This document shows positions 50,364 through 62,388 of a DNA stretch of 64,000 nt, in pieces. The notes beneath the pieces are model-generated. The model saw only the letters and a program-made list of their open reading frames with translations, had not been told where the DNA came from and made no database searches. A program made the translations under genes and the position numbers. The first letter of the stretch is position 1. Each line of letters opens with the position of its first letter. The stretch covers positions 1,100,632 through 1,164,631 of the forward strand of contig WBMV01001920.1 in the NCBI GenBank assembly GCA_013396655.1, read 5' to 3'. The stretch comes from Campylorhamphus procurvoides. Taxonomy: Eukaryota; Chordata; Aves; Passeriformes; Dendrocolaptidae.

Positions 50364-50512
50364 CTAGAGATTGTTTTCCTTCATAACATCCTCATAGGAT
50401 GGAGGCAGCTCAGTTTCCCCAAGGCTGAACTGTGGGGCAGAAGAAGACGACATCTCTGCAGTTGTGCAGGGGCTCAGAGTTCCAGAGAATGGGCACTGAG
50501 AGGTTTCAGTCG
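50364..50512 (-). CDS. TMEM207: TMEM207 coding exon 5 (3' terminal)
   Basis: 149 nt with TAG at 50366-50364. It encodes a Ser/Thr-rich cytoplasmic tail and the terminal LPPSYEDVMK, the counterpart of human SPPPYEEIVK, which retains the WW-domain PPxY motif. The acceptor is TTTCCTAG. The middle of the tail is poorly conserved, as expected. Confidence 0.9.
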
Positions 50513-53500
50513 CTAGGAAAAAAGCAAAGTCACAACCATGCAGCAGACAGGCATGAAGAGCAAGCGTGGGGGTGAGAGGGGTGAGCCTGGGAGGAGCTGC
50601 CAAACCACTTGGAAACAAGAAAGGCATGGATGTAATTTTTTAGGCATAGCATCATAACGCCTTTCACTACAAACTCCAGATACAAGAAGTCAGGACAGAG
50701 GAATATGGGTGGGTTTGGGGTGGGTCCTCCCTGTGGAGACATTTTCCATGGCCACCCAGAAATTAGGTAATACATTCAATACATTCTCTGGGAAGCATTT
50801 AGCCTAATGACAGAATTATATTTATTTTTCTTGGAGGAATGTTTGTCTGGCCATCAGCCTGATACTGCTGCTGACCCTACTGCAGGTCAGTTATGGGTGC
50901 TACACATAGTCATTATAGCCCAGTCCTCAAAAATCTAGGTGCTCCTGGGGGAATGCTGAGGGTGGCTACCACAATGAACAGCACCCACCATGACAAACTT
51001 TTGACAGAGCCCAGGATGTATCAGCTGGTTCAGCTGCCTACTGGGGTGGCTCAGGTTAGACCAGTGCAGTCTTGCCTGAGTGAGAAATGCAGGACACATG
51101 CTGGAAATGGCTGCCTGACCCCAGTGCATGTGTCTGCGTGTTGGGCCACTGTCCAGCACTAAGGAGAAAGTCCCATGCTATGCAGCTTTGAGACACATGG
51201 ATACACAGGGACAGCTGTATGTATGACTGGGGAAAAGTGGATGAGGCTTCAGCCTTCCAGTCCATGGTCTGAACACGGTCTGAAGATGCCTGAGCCAGGC
51301 ACCCACTGTTCACCAGGAACAGCCCAGCTCCCAGTCAAGCCTGGCCATCTCTTACTGGGGTATGGATGGTCCACAGGAAGCCCACCAGGGCCAGCAGGAC
51401 CTTGCAGCAGACAGGGACAGGACTAACCACAAAAGGTATCTGAGCTGCTGAGGGCGAAGACAGCCACGGTGCGTTGGTGGGGGAGGAAGCTCCGCTGCTT
51501 CAGCCAGCACTGCAGGCAGCAGCAGATCCCACAGGACAGGAGCAAGGCCAGGAAAAACAACATCAGGAACCTAAGGCAGAGGCAGCAGGGGAGGAACAGT
51601 ACCATTACCATCTGTGGGCAGCACCGACAGATGGCTGCATGTCTTCAAATTAACATATTCATTAACATCTTTTCCAAATAGCCGTTAAATGTTGCGGTTT
51701 CCCCACCAGCACAGTGGACATGATCAAAGTCTTTGGAAACCAATGTCCTGGGCCTGAGTGCTCAGCTACAAGTGCTGGCTGGAAATTCAAACATTTGTCC
51801 CCCAAATCATCCATCTTTTTTTTCCCAGCTCAGTTGTCACCATACAGTGAGAAGGATATGGATAAATGATTCCCATTAGTTTGTAAAGACAGAACACAGG
51901 GACAGCCCAGAAGCAATGCTCTCTAGCTATCAGTCTCTCTTAATGTCTTTCTCTCCATATATCTGTCAAAGAATATTATTTGCCAGTGTTTTCCCTCTAA
52001 AGCAGATCTGAAACTTACCACACATACCAGCTGCTAAAATTTTCATCACTCTGTCCAATACACCTAAAAAGGGAAAAATAAAAAGGACTTTCAGTCCAGG
52101 GTGAGAGTACTGTACCCACTCCAACACATCTACCAACACAAAGAAAAGCATCATCAATAAGTAGAAGATTGATGAGCTTTCCTCCATCAAGGGAGCCCTA
52201 TTAAAAGTTTCTCTTTGTAGATGGGAGCGGATGCAGATGATGTATGAAGCCGAGTGCAATTGGTTTGTCTTTCAACACTGGCACCTGCCACCAGTGTTTT
52301 TGATGAAAACCCAAAAAGTTGCCTGCCTCTATTTCCTTTTTTTTTTAATAAGAAAAGCCTAAATGGCCCTTTCCTGGAAGTCCTCATTTCTCTGCTGTGC
52401 TGGTGTGCCAGGCAGGAGCACCCTCAAAGAACCCAGGGTGGGGGCAGCCACAGGTGAGACAAAGAAGCCACACTCACCTCTCGCCAAGGTCACAGTCCAA
52501 CTCAGAGTCTGCTAACTGAAAACACACATGTAAATCAGAGAGGGCAGATAAGTGTTGTTTTTTTACAATCTGGTGGTATAATTACTGTTCTTACAGTGGG
52601 AAGTTGGAGAGGAAGAACTGTAAAGGTGCTGGTCCTGGAGGGTTGAAAACCAGACCTCTCCCTGTGGACCATAGGGCTGAGCTCTTGCCTCTATGGGTCT
52701 CTACTCTGAGCCAGCTCATATTGAAACCAGCAGATAACCTTCCCGAGAGCTCAATAAATTCAACAGTTTGCAGATGAAAGTTAGGCCAAGGAAAAAACAT
52801 TCCTTTTGATGTGGAAGAGGGAAAGACAAGAGCTGGGAAACACCCGCCGGAATCCAAGGTCTGTTTACTGAGCTGGTCTTTGCTATTCATAAATGTCTGC
52901 TGAAAATGTCCCATGACCAAATTCTTGATCTGTGGCTCATTTTCCGGCAGCTAATTGTGAATGAAGATGTAAATTGGAGCTGTTTTGACCAGACATGTGC
53001 TGTACCCAGCATTTTTCTGTTTTAAGATAGCAGTGGTGCATCGTTCCCAGAGTCAGGTTTCAGGTACGGCAAATATGTGAACCTGAAACTTGTTTTTCAG
53101 GTGCATTTTCTGCTGTCTGATAAAGCAAGTTTATTTTTGCAAGCCTTGTTGATCTTAGCCTTGATTTCAGAATATCTGGGCAAAAAGTAACCAGAGTGGC
53201 TCATCAGTTTAATTGAATCAACTTCAATAGAGTTTTTGGCTGACTTGTGTTAAGTGTGTTATAAGAGTTGCTCAGTGTTGCTACAAAAAAGATCAGATCA
53301 GATATAGAATCACAATAACACTGGGAAGCAGAATGAACAAGCTAGAAAAATTTAGATCTATTTATTGGAAAAAAGTTTTAGAATGTAATTTGTAAATCAT
53401 TAGTTTGGATTTCCCTCTGTGTTTATCCAAAACATGAAGAGATTTCTGACTTTCTTTGAGTTCAATTGAAAAGCTCTGTTCTGAATTACAAATTTGTATC

Positions 53501-56500
53501 AAATACGTATAATTGAGAGATTGCATTTTACATTTCTAATTAACAGGACTTCTTTGTAGGAATTTTGTTATGCAAAGCTCATGCCACTGTAAACAGCAAG
53601 AAATCCCTCTACAAATCTCTCTAATGTGTCTGATCCTGTGCACACACTACCTTTCCCTCCCTACTTTCACCAGAGATCTTTAGGTATAGTAAGCCTTCCA
53701 TATAAAGCACTATCCATGAGATTTCATGAGTGGCTGAAACACAAATGAGGAATAGAGAAAAAGACAGAAGCTTCAACTCTTCCAGACATGTCCTTTTAAA
53801 ACTGAGCTAATTTGCCATGTCACACATGCACCCTGGTGCAGAATATTTTAAGTCTTTTTTTTTTTACACTTCAACTGTTTATTAAAATCACAGGTCAAAA
53901 GCAGATAACTGATTGCTATGATTACCTGTACCCTGAATATTCTTCATGGCTGAAGGATATCCTCTGGACTCTCTTTTATCATCGTTCAAACTACCTTAGC
54001 AGAACCACCTTAGTGTAGTTAAACTGCAGGAAAGTGCATCTGCTCTGAGGCAGTAATCTGTCAGAGCAGCCAAACACCAACCAGCTCTGCTGAAGCCCCA
54101 AGCTCTTCCATTTCAGTAGCCGTAGACAGAATAAAGGATTAAGGCAGTCATGTTTTCTCTGCATTAATTGGAATTGTTGTGAGCATTAAATCTTCCCCAC
54201 ATTCATCAGGTCCTCAAAAAACCCATTCACAATGAAAAGTAAAAAGGGCTGATGACTAAATTCCATAAAAGTTGAAATCTTTCCCCCACAAAATCCCTAA
54301 AATCAGCCTGGTCCCATTGAAGGGTTTGGTTACCTGGAAGAAGGTTAAACACAGAACTCCAGTTCCTGTGATCCATGAAGTGAAACACAAAGCTCCAGGT
54401 GTCCACATTACTAGTGCAAGAAACCTTGGAAGAGTTTTGTTTGCAGCAGTGTTTTACCCTCTGTAATTTGGTGCTTTTAAAACTTCTCTGCACGTTGTGC
54501 CTTCAGCCAGAGAACACGTTACCCAATGGCTTCCTGGGCTTCAGAAATTACCGCTAGCCAGGGAACGAATTTGGGTTTGCATGGACACAAACAGCTAGTA
54601 GAAGTTAAAGGAACACTAGTCTAAGGTCAGCACCTTGCAATTGTTTCGGTATTTTCATAGCTGTTCACAAATTCCTGCTGCTGAAGCTTAGTTCCATATT
54701 AACCCACGGCTGCATTTAACAGGACCTGCTACAAATAAAGAGTCACTGGAGTCCTTGCAGTGAGGCCAGGCTTTCATTACATGCAGCCTTCAGCTGGAAT
54801 ACTGGCATCACAGAAAAAGCAGAGCTACTTCCAACCATGTCATATACACTGTGCTTACCACCTCAAATGTGCACCAAGGATGAAGGAAACCCTTCCCAGC
54901 CTGAGGCAACCACCACCAGCACCCTTACTGCTGTTACACAGAGGCCAGGATTTGGTTTGCTAGGAAAACGCAGCTGAAAAAACACAGCTCCCCAGTGAGT
55001 CTCACAAAGGACACAGAACTTCATTGCGCAGTGGTCCTTTCATAAGGACTGATTAGATTCCTATAGATACATCCAGGTGATGTGGTTACACAGGGGTGGA
55101 AGCTGGTTTGCACCATAGCTCTGATCCCCTCAGAACAGACAATCCCGGTTTGTTCAGCAGTCAGTAATAGGTTGTCACTGGAGTTTACAGCCCGTGGCTG
55201 AAATGCGCCATTAACTACAGTTCTTCCAGATTTAACACAAAGGGTGTTGCCATGAATATGTTTAGTGTCACTCCAGAGTTAAGCATTATGTTGTCATGCC
55301 ATTACTTCCACAATGATTGACAAAGCTGAGCTGCTCTTGAGATGTACCTCTGTGGCTTTGCTCCAGCTAAAAGGTCAAGAAGTCTAACCAACTGTGATAT
55401 GCATACTCAACCCAGTTTGTTATTTAGTGTTCAAGTTTTGCATAAACCCAGGCCAAGCCCTGGTGCTCTCAAATGTTGATTTTCAGCTCAGTACTAATGA
55501 AAGGCAAGCCTCTGAAACACTGTCCTCTGAGAAAGCATCTCTCACGATTTTGCTAAGTGTATGTGCTATGCAATATAAATTTCCTGAACATGCTGTCCTG
55601 TTCCAGATCAATCTTTTTCAGTGTTGTTCAACAGTAAATTGCCAAACCAATTTCTTAGCTGTTTTCTTAAAAGAAAAAGTTCATGCAGTATAAAACTGTG
55701 CTCAGCCTTGCTGGGAACTGTATGAGTCTTACAATTTCAGGCTTCAAAGAGATCATCCATCATTGAACTAATTTCAGATTTCCTCCTCTCACAATTACTT
55801 CCCTAGCACCAGCACCCAAGGTACTTCCAATTTAGAGCCACCAAATGCATCATCTTCAGTATTTTGGGGGGCAGGTACCTCACTGAGCTCCTGGTCCTGA
55901 AAAACAACACATAGCATCCATTCTGGGTCTATTTCTAGAAGGAAAGGGAAAAGATTGAATTCTGCCACTGCTCAGCTTCCTGGCCTCAAGGCAAACTTTG
56001 ATGTTTTCTGCTGGTTGGTCCGATACAGAGGTTTCAAATTATGATGGCAATTTGTGAAGCTTGTCCCTGCATTCTCTGTAATGATGTCAAGAGGAGAGAG
56101 CTGGCTTAAAGGAGATCCATGAATAGCCCTGTCTTTTGCTTCAGGCGTGATCCGATATTGAAAAGAGCTGCTGCTTCAGCAGGAAAACTCTCCCTGTCCA
56201 TGATCAGCCGAGCAGCTTGAATACATGAATGTCATAAAGAGCCATAGCACTTGCTTTAAGGCAGTCAGGACCGGACACCAAAAACCCAGAGGAGCTCTGC
56301 ACTGAAACTCACAGGGAGCTGTGACTCCTCCTGCCACTCCCTGCCTGCTGTGGTACCACTGCCTTGGGATTTTGCAAAACTGAGAGACCCACCTTCGGGG
56401 CAGCTCTGTGTCCAAGGGCTAGCTCCAGTCTGAGGAATTTTTTCTAGGCTTTTTTCATCTCCCCATGAGGAGATATATACACATATATGAATACACACAT

Positions 56501-59500
56501 GAAGATAACCCTTCTCCACTGCTTACTGCATGAAAAGTTTGGTAACTCTTCTCGTTTATATCTCTCTCATCTGTGGACTTGGAAGGCTGCTCCCTGATAG
56601 ATTTTAACTCATGGCCATTACATTAACATTCTGTTATTTCCTCATCACCTTATGTCGTTGCTAGGTGACAAATGCATCTCCCAGGCAGCAATGGGGACTG
56701 CTGCAACATACAGCAATTTATGACTGTCCATTATCTCTTTGCTTAATGTGCCCAATCCTTTTAATGGGAGGAAGATTTGCAGTTCTAGGATCATCCAAAG
56801 GGTGACTTTTAGAGTTGACACCTCCACTGGGGGCTGGCTTTTGCTGAGCTTCTTGAAAGGCATGAAAGGGGATGCAAGACTGGAAGACAGAAGGAATTTG
56901 GGAGAAGCTGATTTACCTTGTCAAGTCTGACAGGGTCAAGGTTGAATTAGGGGTCTGAATTGCAGGAACTGAGCTCCAACTTGTATTTATGGGCACTAGA
57001 AGTGATGGCCTTTGTTTGCTTGAGTGCCATACAATTAATTTCAGACATGCTTTTATATTGAGACAAATTTTCAGGGAACACACTGGGATCCACTGGATTT
57101 TGGTGAGAGTGGGAGGCAATTCATCAGTAAATAGGAGCCCACACAGAGCCCCTGGCAGCCTGTAAGCACAGCTAGCAGTTTAAATCTGTTTAAAGTTCTT
57201 CCTTAGCTGCCTTCAGAGCATTTGGTGGCTGCTGGGGATGACTTTTGGGAAAGCACTCACCTTGCTAAGCTATGATCAACCTTCCAGTACAGTCCAGAAT
57301 GAGACTATGGAAGATTTTTTCAGAAAGAAAACAAGGATAGTGGCAGGAGGAGAGGTGGACAGACACAGGGAAGGACATGGAACAGAATGGAGAGTGAGCA
57401 GAGATGTGATGCAGAAAGGAAACATGGAACAGCATGGCAGCCCTGTTCTCTACATTAAGGTCCACTGACAAGAGTTAACTAAGCACGTGTTGGCTTTTTT
57501 GTGCTGCAGTGTTTTCACATCACCACCACAAGGAATACTTTCTTCAGTTCAAGGCCACTAGGATCTCTCCCCTCCCTGCTTGACTTCACCGCTGTGGCAG
57601 TCTCAGCTGCATCCTTGGCATCCGGGCTCAGTCAGGTTGCCATCATCCCTTCTAGCCTGTCCAGGAAGACTCAGGGTGTGTAAATTCAGTTTAGCCAAAG
57701 GGAAAAGCGGGGTAACAGGGAGAACTGAGGGCTGAGCGTTGCCTCTCTGCAACAGAACTAAAGCAGCTTCGGTCTCATCCTCACTAAATGAAAGCCGCAA
57801 GGAGCTTTTCGCTCTCCATGCACACACACTGAGGTGACTAAATCCAGTTCTGGGAGAGCTATTTAAGCTAATGGTTGATGCTGGAATGGGAACAAATGGG
57901 AGCAAACTAGCCATGAATAAATTGAGGCTGGAAATTCAAAGAAGGTTCACCCCATCCGGAGCAGTGAGGTTGAGCAGCAGCTTGTCTGTGGGAAGAGTGT
58001 GGGCATGAAACCAAACAGCTCCTGGGATGCAAGTCATCAAGTTCCCACAGGAGATATAACCACTTCAATGGGACTTGTTTCCCACCCCATGGAACCACCC
58101 CAGTTGGTCCTTAGACCCTCAAACCAATCCACATGCACAGCAGTGAGTCGACATGGCCACAGGCTTGAGTGAGCAAGGAAGGATGAACACTTTTAAACAA
58201 GCCCTGGTAGAGCTGGCACGGCCTTTTGTGTTTCAAAAGGATTATAACTAGTTGCTGCTCGCTGATGAATATGGCCCTTTGTGAGCCTGTGCGGTGGACG
58301 TGCTGCACAGGAGGAAGGAAAGACTCGGGCACTGATTTAAATGAATGCAAACAAGGATAACATTGTTCTGCTCCATCCTCCACAGAAGCGAGGCTTCGGA
58401 GGTCACCCCTCACATCTGAGGCAACTGCAGCTACCTCATAGTTTTGAATGGTCCAAAGAGCCCTTTTGTTTGTTTTGGTGTATCAATAGGGAAAATCCAC
58501 CAGAGAAAGGGCGAAGCCCTTTGCCTGGCAGAAAGTTAAAGGAAAGGGAATCTACTTTAGATTAGTCATTTGTAAAAAGAGATTTCTCCTATATGTGTGT
58601 TCATATCCCAGACTGAGAACTACAGAAAACTGTCTTCAATACATAGGTGTTTATACTTTCATGGGAAGTCAAAACTTTAAAACTATCCAAAGTATAAGGT
58701 CCACTGATGTGTTTTGAGAAATTGCTGTGAATTGTCCAAATACTGCTGTTCCAACCCTATAATAAATACTTGAAATAAATACTGTGGCAACTGAAATATT
58801 AAGCTCATATGAAAGGAATTAGGTAGGATCTTTCTTGCTCTGGAATTCACAGCAACTTTGGGAAGTGCACCTTTCTAGCAAGCATCTTGTGTATGCTGAT
58901 GACTTTGGTACTGGCACTGCTGTCATCACTAAATACAGAAATCAGTGTGTGATGTTTTACTGAGAGCTGTGTTGTAGTGGAGTAGGGGGAAGCTGAAAGA
59001 CTTTAGAGAAGAAAGGGGGTTTTTTTCCGCTGTAAGTTAAGGGGTTTTTTTAACTTATGTTGGATCCTAAAAAAACCCATGTCAAAATAACAGGATTTGG
59101 GCTAAGCCTAGTGGTTGTTTGGTTTTATGGGAGAATTCAGAGCTCAGAACTACATTTTAAGACCTACTGCATCTGAGAAATAAATGGTAGTTGGGTTTCT
59201 CTTATTTCTGGCTTGGATATTAGGACATGAGGTAATTCCCAGCCCTATCACTGACTTCCAAAATATCCATGAACTTCTGTGTATTACAGCCCACCTGAAA
59301 AAAGAGCTTAAGAGACCTTTCATCTCACAATCTCTTCGGGTACCACTGGACCTCCCACAGAGCATGTCAGAAATCAGTTCAAAGGGCTGGATAACCCTCG
59401 AGACTCAAGGAACAGAAAAACAGAATTAAGGATAAAGGTGATAAAATTAAAAGCAGCTTGAATAAAGAGAAAGATGAAGCATACCAGAAATACAAAGTAA

Positions 59501-62388
59501 TCACCAGCAGAATTTTTTCTCTTTTGGTTTTCTAATGTCAAATCGAAGCTGATTACAACTACTTGAACCCTGAAGCCTGCTGCTGTTTCTTTGTGCTCAA
59601 ACAGGTCCTCTTACCTTCAATCACTTAAAATTGTATGTGTATTTTAATCATTACAAATTATAGTTGGCTTTTAATACTTTGTCATAATTTCTTTTTTTTT
59701 GAGGTTTTTTGGTGGTTTTTTTTTGTGTGTTACTATGTTGCCAGGAGCTAAGAAATTACAGTTCAAGAAATAAAAGCCATTAGTATTTTAATCCCTGTAA
59801 TTTACTTAGCTGCTGGATGTAAAAAGACAAAAGGAAAATAAATTGCTTGAAAGCAGATAGAGGCTTCATTTTCCCCTGCCTTTGAGTTACTGATATCACA
59901 TTGGACACCACATGAGAGGTTTTGGCTGAGAAATTAGCATTAGGCTATCTGGCACATCCTGAAACATATTTTCAAGTCAGTTTTCCAGGCAGAACCATTT
60001 AGCAATGAGTGCTGAAATACATCACTCTGCCAGTCAGTCATTACATCAGCTGGCACATATGCTACTTCACCAGGAAACGCTGTGATACAGGGGTTAGCTC
60101 TGCAAGAGGGACCACATGGGCACAGGGACGTGTACATGTCTCCTGGTACCTCTTCCAACACCCAGACTCCAGGCACCAAAGGCTCCAAATCCTGTGTTCT
60201 TAAGTGAAGACTTCTGCTAAGATTTCAGCCTAAGGCTTCCTCAATTATCCAAATACCTATTGACTCTTACCTCTAGTTGATTTCTTACCACCCTACATTG
60301 GACCTTGAGTTCTTGCTAGTTGCTGTTTCTGGTTTTATTTTGAGTTGTTGGAGGCCTCAGCCAAGCACCCCCAGCCCATCTAGGCTCCATGCAGGGATGA
60401 ACAGTTACTTCAGACCCTCATTTCTTACCAGCAGAGTCAGTTCAGAGGCTGCAGTCACACACCTGTGTGCCCAGAATTAGTGAGTGTCAATATCAGCACT
60501 TATGGATTCAAGAAACATGGCATCAGCAGGCTGCTCTCCAGCTTTCCTCTTGTGACAGGTAAAAAGTCAAATACTCTGCCCTGGAACACGGTGAGCTGAT
60601 GCTTGGGATGAGATGCTGTGTATGCACCTGCCTTGTACTCCCTGAGCCTGGTGCAGCAGTGTACCTGGGATCAGGGCAGAGATGAGACAATGAGATTTGC
60701 TTCCTCTCCATATCAGAGCCCTGTAGCACAGCCAGGCTGCCCTCCAGCCACCCAACTCAGCTCACCTCCTCTCTAGGCTGAGAAACAACGTCTGGAAGAC
60801 CACATGGAGAGCTTTCATCTTCCTCCCTGCTCTCCAGCAGGAGTTTGCTGCACATATAAACAGAGAGATATATGGGGGATGCTTCCAGGGCAGACAGGGA
60901 TTGCAAATAAGACCACACAAGAGGAATACTTAGCATAGCCTCTTCTCCCCCTCAACAGCTTTACCATTTTACTTAATCTCCCACTTTTACATCTTCCCCA
61001 GTAATATATCTGAACAACACACTCCTGTTTATAATTTCAACATAAACAGCCAGGCACTGCACATTTCTTTCTTTTAACTCACACATTGATTTCCCCACTG
61101 AGTCCTGCTTCTGCTCCCTCAATTTCCCTCTGGCCAAGCTGCATTGTCCTAGCAACATGAATTTTCCCCAGCTCATCTCCCCTCCATAGAAACCTGCTCA
61201 AATTCATCAGAAAGCCTTCTCTTATCTTGAACCAGGTTTTTATAACCCCTTCATCTCCCACAGGTCTTTGCAGCTCTGGAACCAAAAGGTGTCAACACTC
61301 AGAACTGTCCTTAAAAGAGGTGAGAGTAGTTGTGTAGGACCTATTCAATAGGAACGGAAAATGATCCCCATCTCATAATTTGCTGTAGTGATAATCTCCT
61401 TCTAGATGAACAAACTCCAGCTGTCTAACTCCTGCCTTTATTTGCAGGGTCCTTTTTGAGCTGCAATAGCACTTAGACAGGCTGTATAAATCTAAGGCTC
61501 CTGATACATATGAGAGTCTGGATGCTAGAGAAGGGACAGTCTTCTCACTTCCACCTCGATGGCAATCAGCATTAGGTGCAGAACTATTTTTTTAACTTCC
61601 TCATTCTTACAAGGTATTACTTTTGCACCACCTCTCCTGAGTCTCTCCAGTGTGCTACAGATATCAACAAGCTCCAATACTATGAGAGAAAAAGAAAACA
61701 TTAAGATTCATTTCCACTTGTGGTGCTTGGGCACATTGTTTTTGTGACAGAGCAAAGTCTTCCAGGGTCGTGGTGGGAGTGCTGGGATTGGAACCCAGGA
61801 GTGCTGAGGTTCAGCTATGTTGTGTTAAGTATAGTAGCTTTCAGTCCTAAAAGATATTCATTGGAAATCACAGTTCAGACACCCACCTCATCTGCGCACA
61901 GACCTCTTCTTCCTTAATGTTCCATCCACAATCCCATGATCTCCCTATTACTGCAAACCCTGGTGTCAGGAACAGAAAGAATGGGCCTAATCCAACCAGA
62001 TACAGAGTTCCCACTGTCTGCAGGCAGGGTGGATGGTGCTGGGTCATCCTTGGGGTGAAACCTGGGCAGTCTGCTCCTACCAGGCAGCATGTTACACCAG
62101 GGTCCCAACACTGGTGCAGAGTGGGCCCTGAGTGGAGCACGACGATCTGTGAATTTACTATTCCTTGTCAAATGCTAATTAGTTATTTACATAAAACTTT
62201 GGAACATTTTAATTAGTTGTGTTAATTTAGAATTCACAGAAGAGAACTATGAAATTCTATTATAAGGGACGCTTATTCAAATGAAGCTTGAAATGGCACA
62301 TGGTGATGTACTCACAAATCTCCTGCCAACACAGTGAGAAAAATGAGAGGGTGGCCAGGCTTTGCGTGAGGCAGCAGGAGATTGGCAT
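50364..62388 (-). CDS. TMEM207: Transmembrane protein 207, five coding exons (first tentative)
   Basis: A small type I membrane protein. In mammals it is kidney-enriched and reported to bind the WW domain of WWOX through its PPxY motif. The proposed CDS is 62316-62388, 52478-52511, 52019-52063, 51428-51570 and 50364-50512 (73+34+45+143+149 = 444 nt, 147 residues; human 146). Visible features are the two ectodomain cysteines (C31, C37), the SSWYVW entry into one membrane segment (about 50-70), the cysteine-rich LQCWL just inside, the RTVAVFA block, and PPSY at 135-138 near the C terminus. Exons 2-5 are secured by homology and frame; exon 1 is proposed from splice phase, signal-peptide character and total length. 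The gene is tail-to-tail with CLDN16, as in human. Confidence 0.88.
51428..51570 (-). CDS. TMEM207: TMEM207 coding exon 4 (transmembrane)
   Basis: 143 nt, encoding the membrane segment FLMLFFLALLLSCGICCC, then LQCWLKQ and HQRTVAVFA, closely parallel to human LQCWLRR and HRRTMAVFA. The acceptor is GCCTTAG; the donor is GTTAGT, an uncommon but valid form. Confidence 0.92.
52019..52063 (-). CDS. TMEM207: TMEM207 coding exon 3
   Basis: A 45-nt mini-exon encoding CIGQSDENFSSWYV and the first two bases of a Trp codon, matching human CVNYNDQHPNGWYIW. The acceptor is TTTTTAG; the donor is GTAAGT. It is too short to be found by ORF length; homology and clean splice sites identify it. Confidence 0.87.
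52478..52511 (-). CDS. TMEM207: TMEM207 coding exon 2
   Basis: Encodes DSELDCDLGE and the start of an Arg, aligned with human DLPCEEDE. The donor is GTGAGT at 52477. Two candidate acceptors lie four bases apart: CAG before 52515 and TTAG before 52511. The second is needed to join the proposed exon 1 in frame; joining the first would give an early stop. Confidence 0.75.
52512..61734 (-). other. TMEM207: TMEM207 proposed intron 1, main part
   Basis: No further TMEM207 exon is secure. A poly-T/GT-rich tract lies at about 59689-59730. Short frames on both strands look random. A signal-peptide-like frame at 60766-60818 is discussed among the rejected items. Confidence 0.5.
61735..61842 (-). mobile_element. 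MIR SINE fragment, minus orientation
   Basis: On the plus strand GTGACAGAGCAAAGTC, then GTGCTGGGATTGGAACCCAG, then GTGCTGAGGTTCAGC and TGTGTTAAGTATAGTA follow the order of a reverse-complemented MIR 5' half, including its tRNA-derived B-box region (GGATTGGAACCC). Diverged. Confidence 0.55.
62316..62388 (-). CDS. TMEM207: TMEM207 coding exon 1, signal peptide (tentative)
   Basis: An ATG at 62388 opens 24 codons with a hydrophobic stretch (LATLSFFSLCW), then a strong donor GTGAGTA at 62315. Phase 1 fits only the acceptor TTAG at 52515-52512, joining as EI-S-DSELDC, which resembles the human LSDLPC junction. An in-frame Met 21 codons upstream (62451) could be an alternative start. Implied intron 1 is 9.8 kb. 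Confidence 0.55.

Noticed and set aside
53281..53340. ATAGAATCACAATAA, considered as a CR1 terminal repeat in antisense.
   Set aside because: No neighbouring CR1 3' blocks follow it.
55865..55920. Exon-like 18-nt segment on the minus strand flanked by TTTTTCAG and GTACCT, considered as part of TMEM207.
   Set aside because: No family similarity and too short to support without transcript data.
60766..60818. Minus-strand frame starting MKALHVVFQTLFLSL with a GTGAGC donor and a TATA-like TTTATATG about 35 bp upstream, considered as TMEM207 exon 1.
   Set aside because: It ends in phase 2, which fits neither candidate acceptor of exon 2 (52515 needs phase 0, 52511 needs phase 1); joining it gives a stop at once. 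It could still be an alternative or non-coding first exon.
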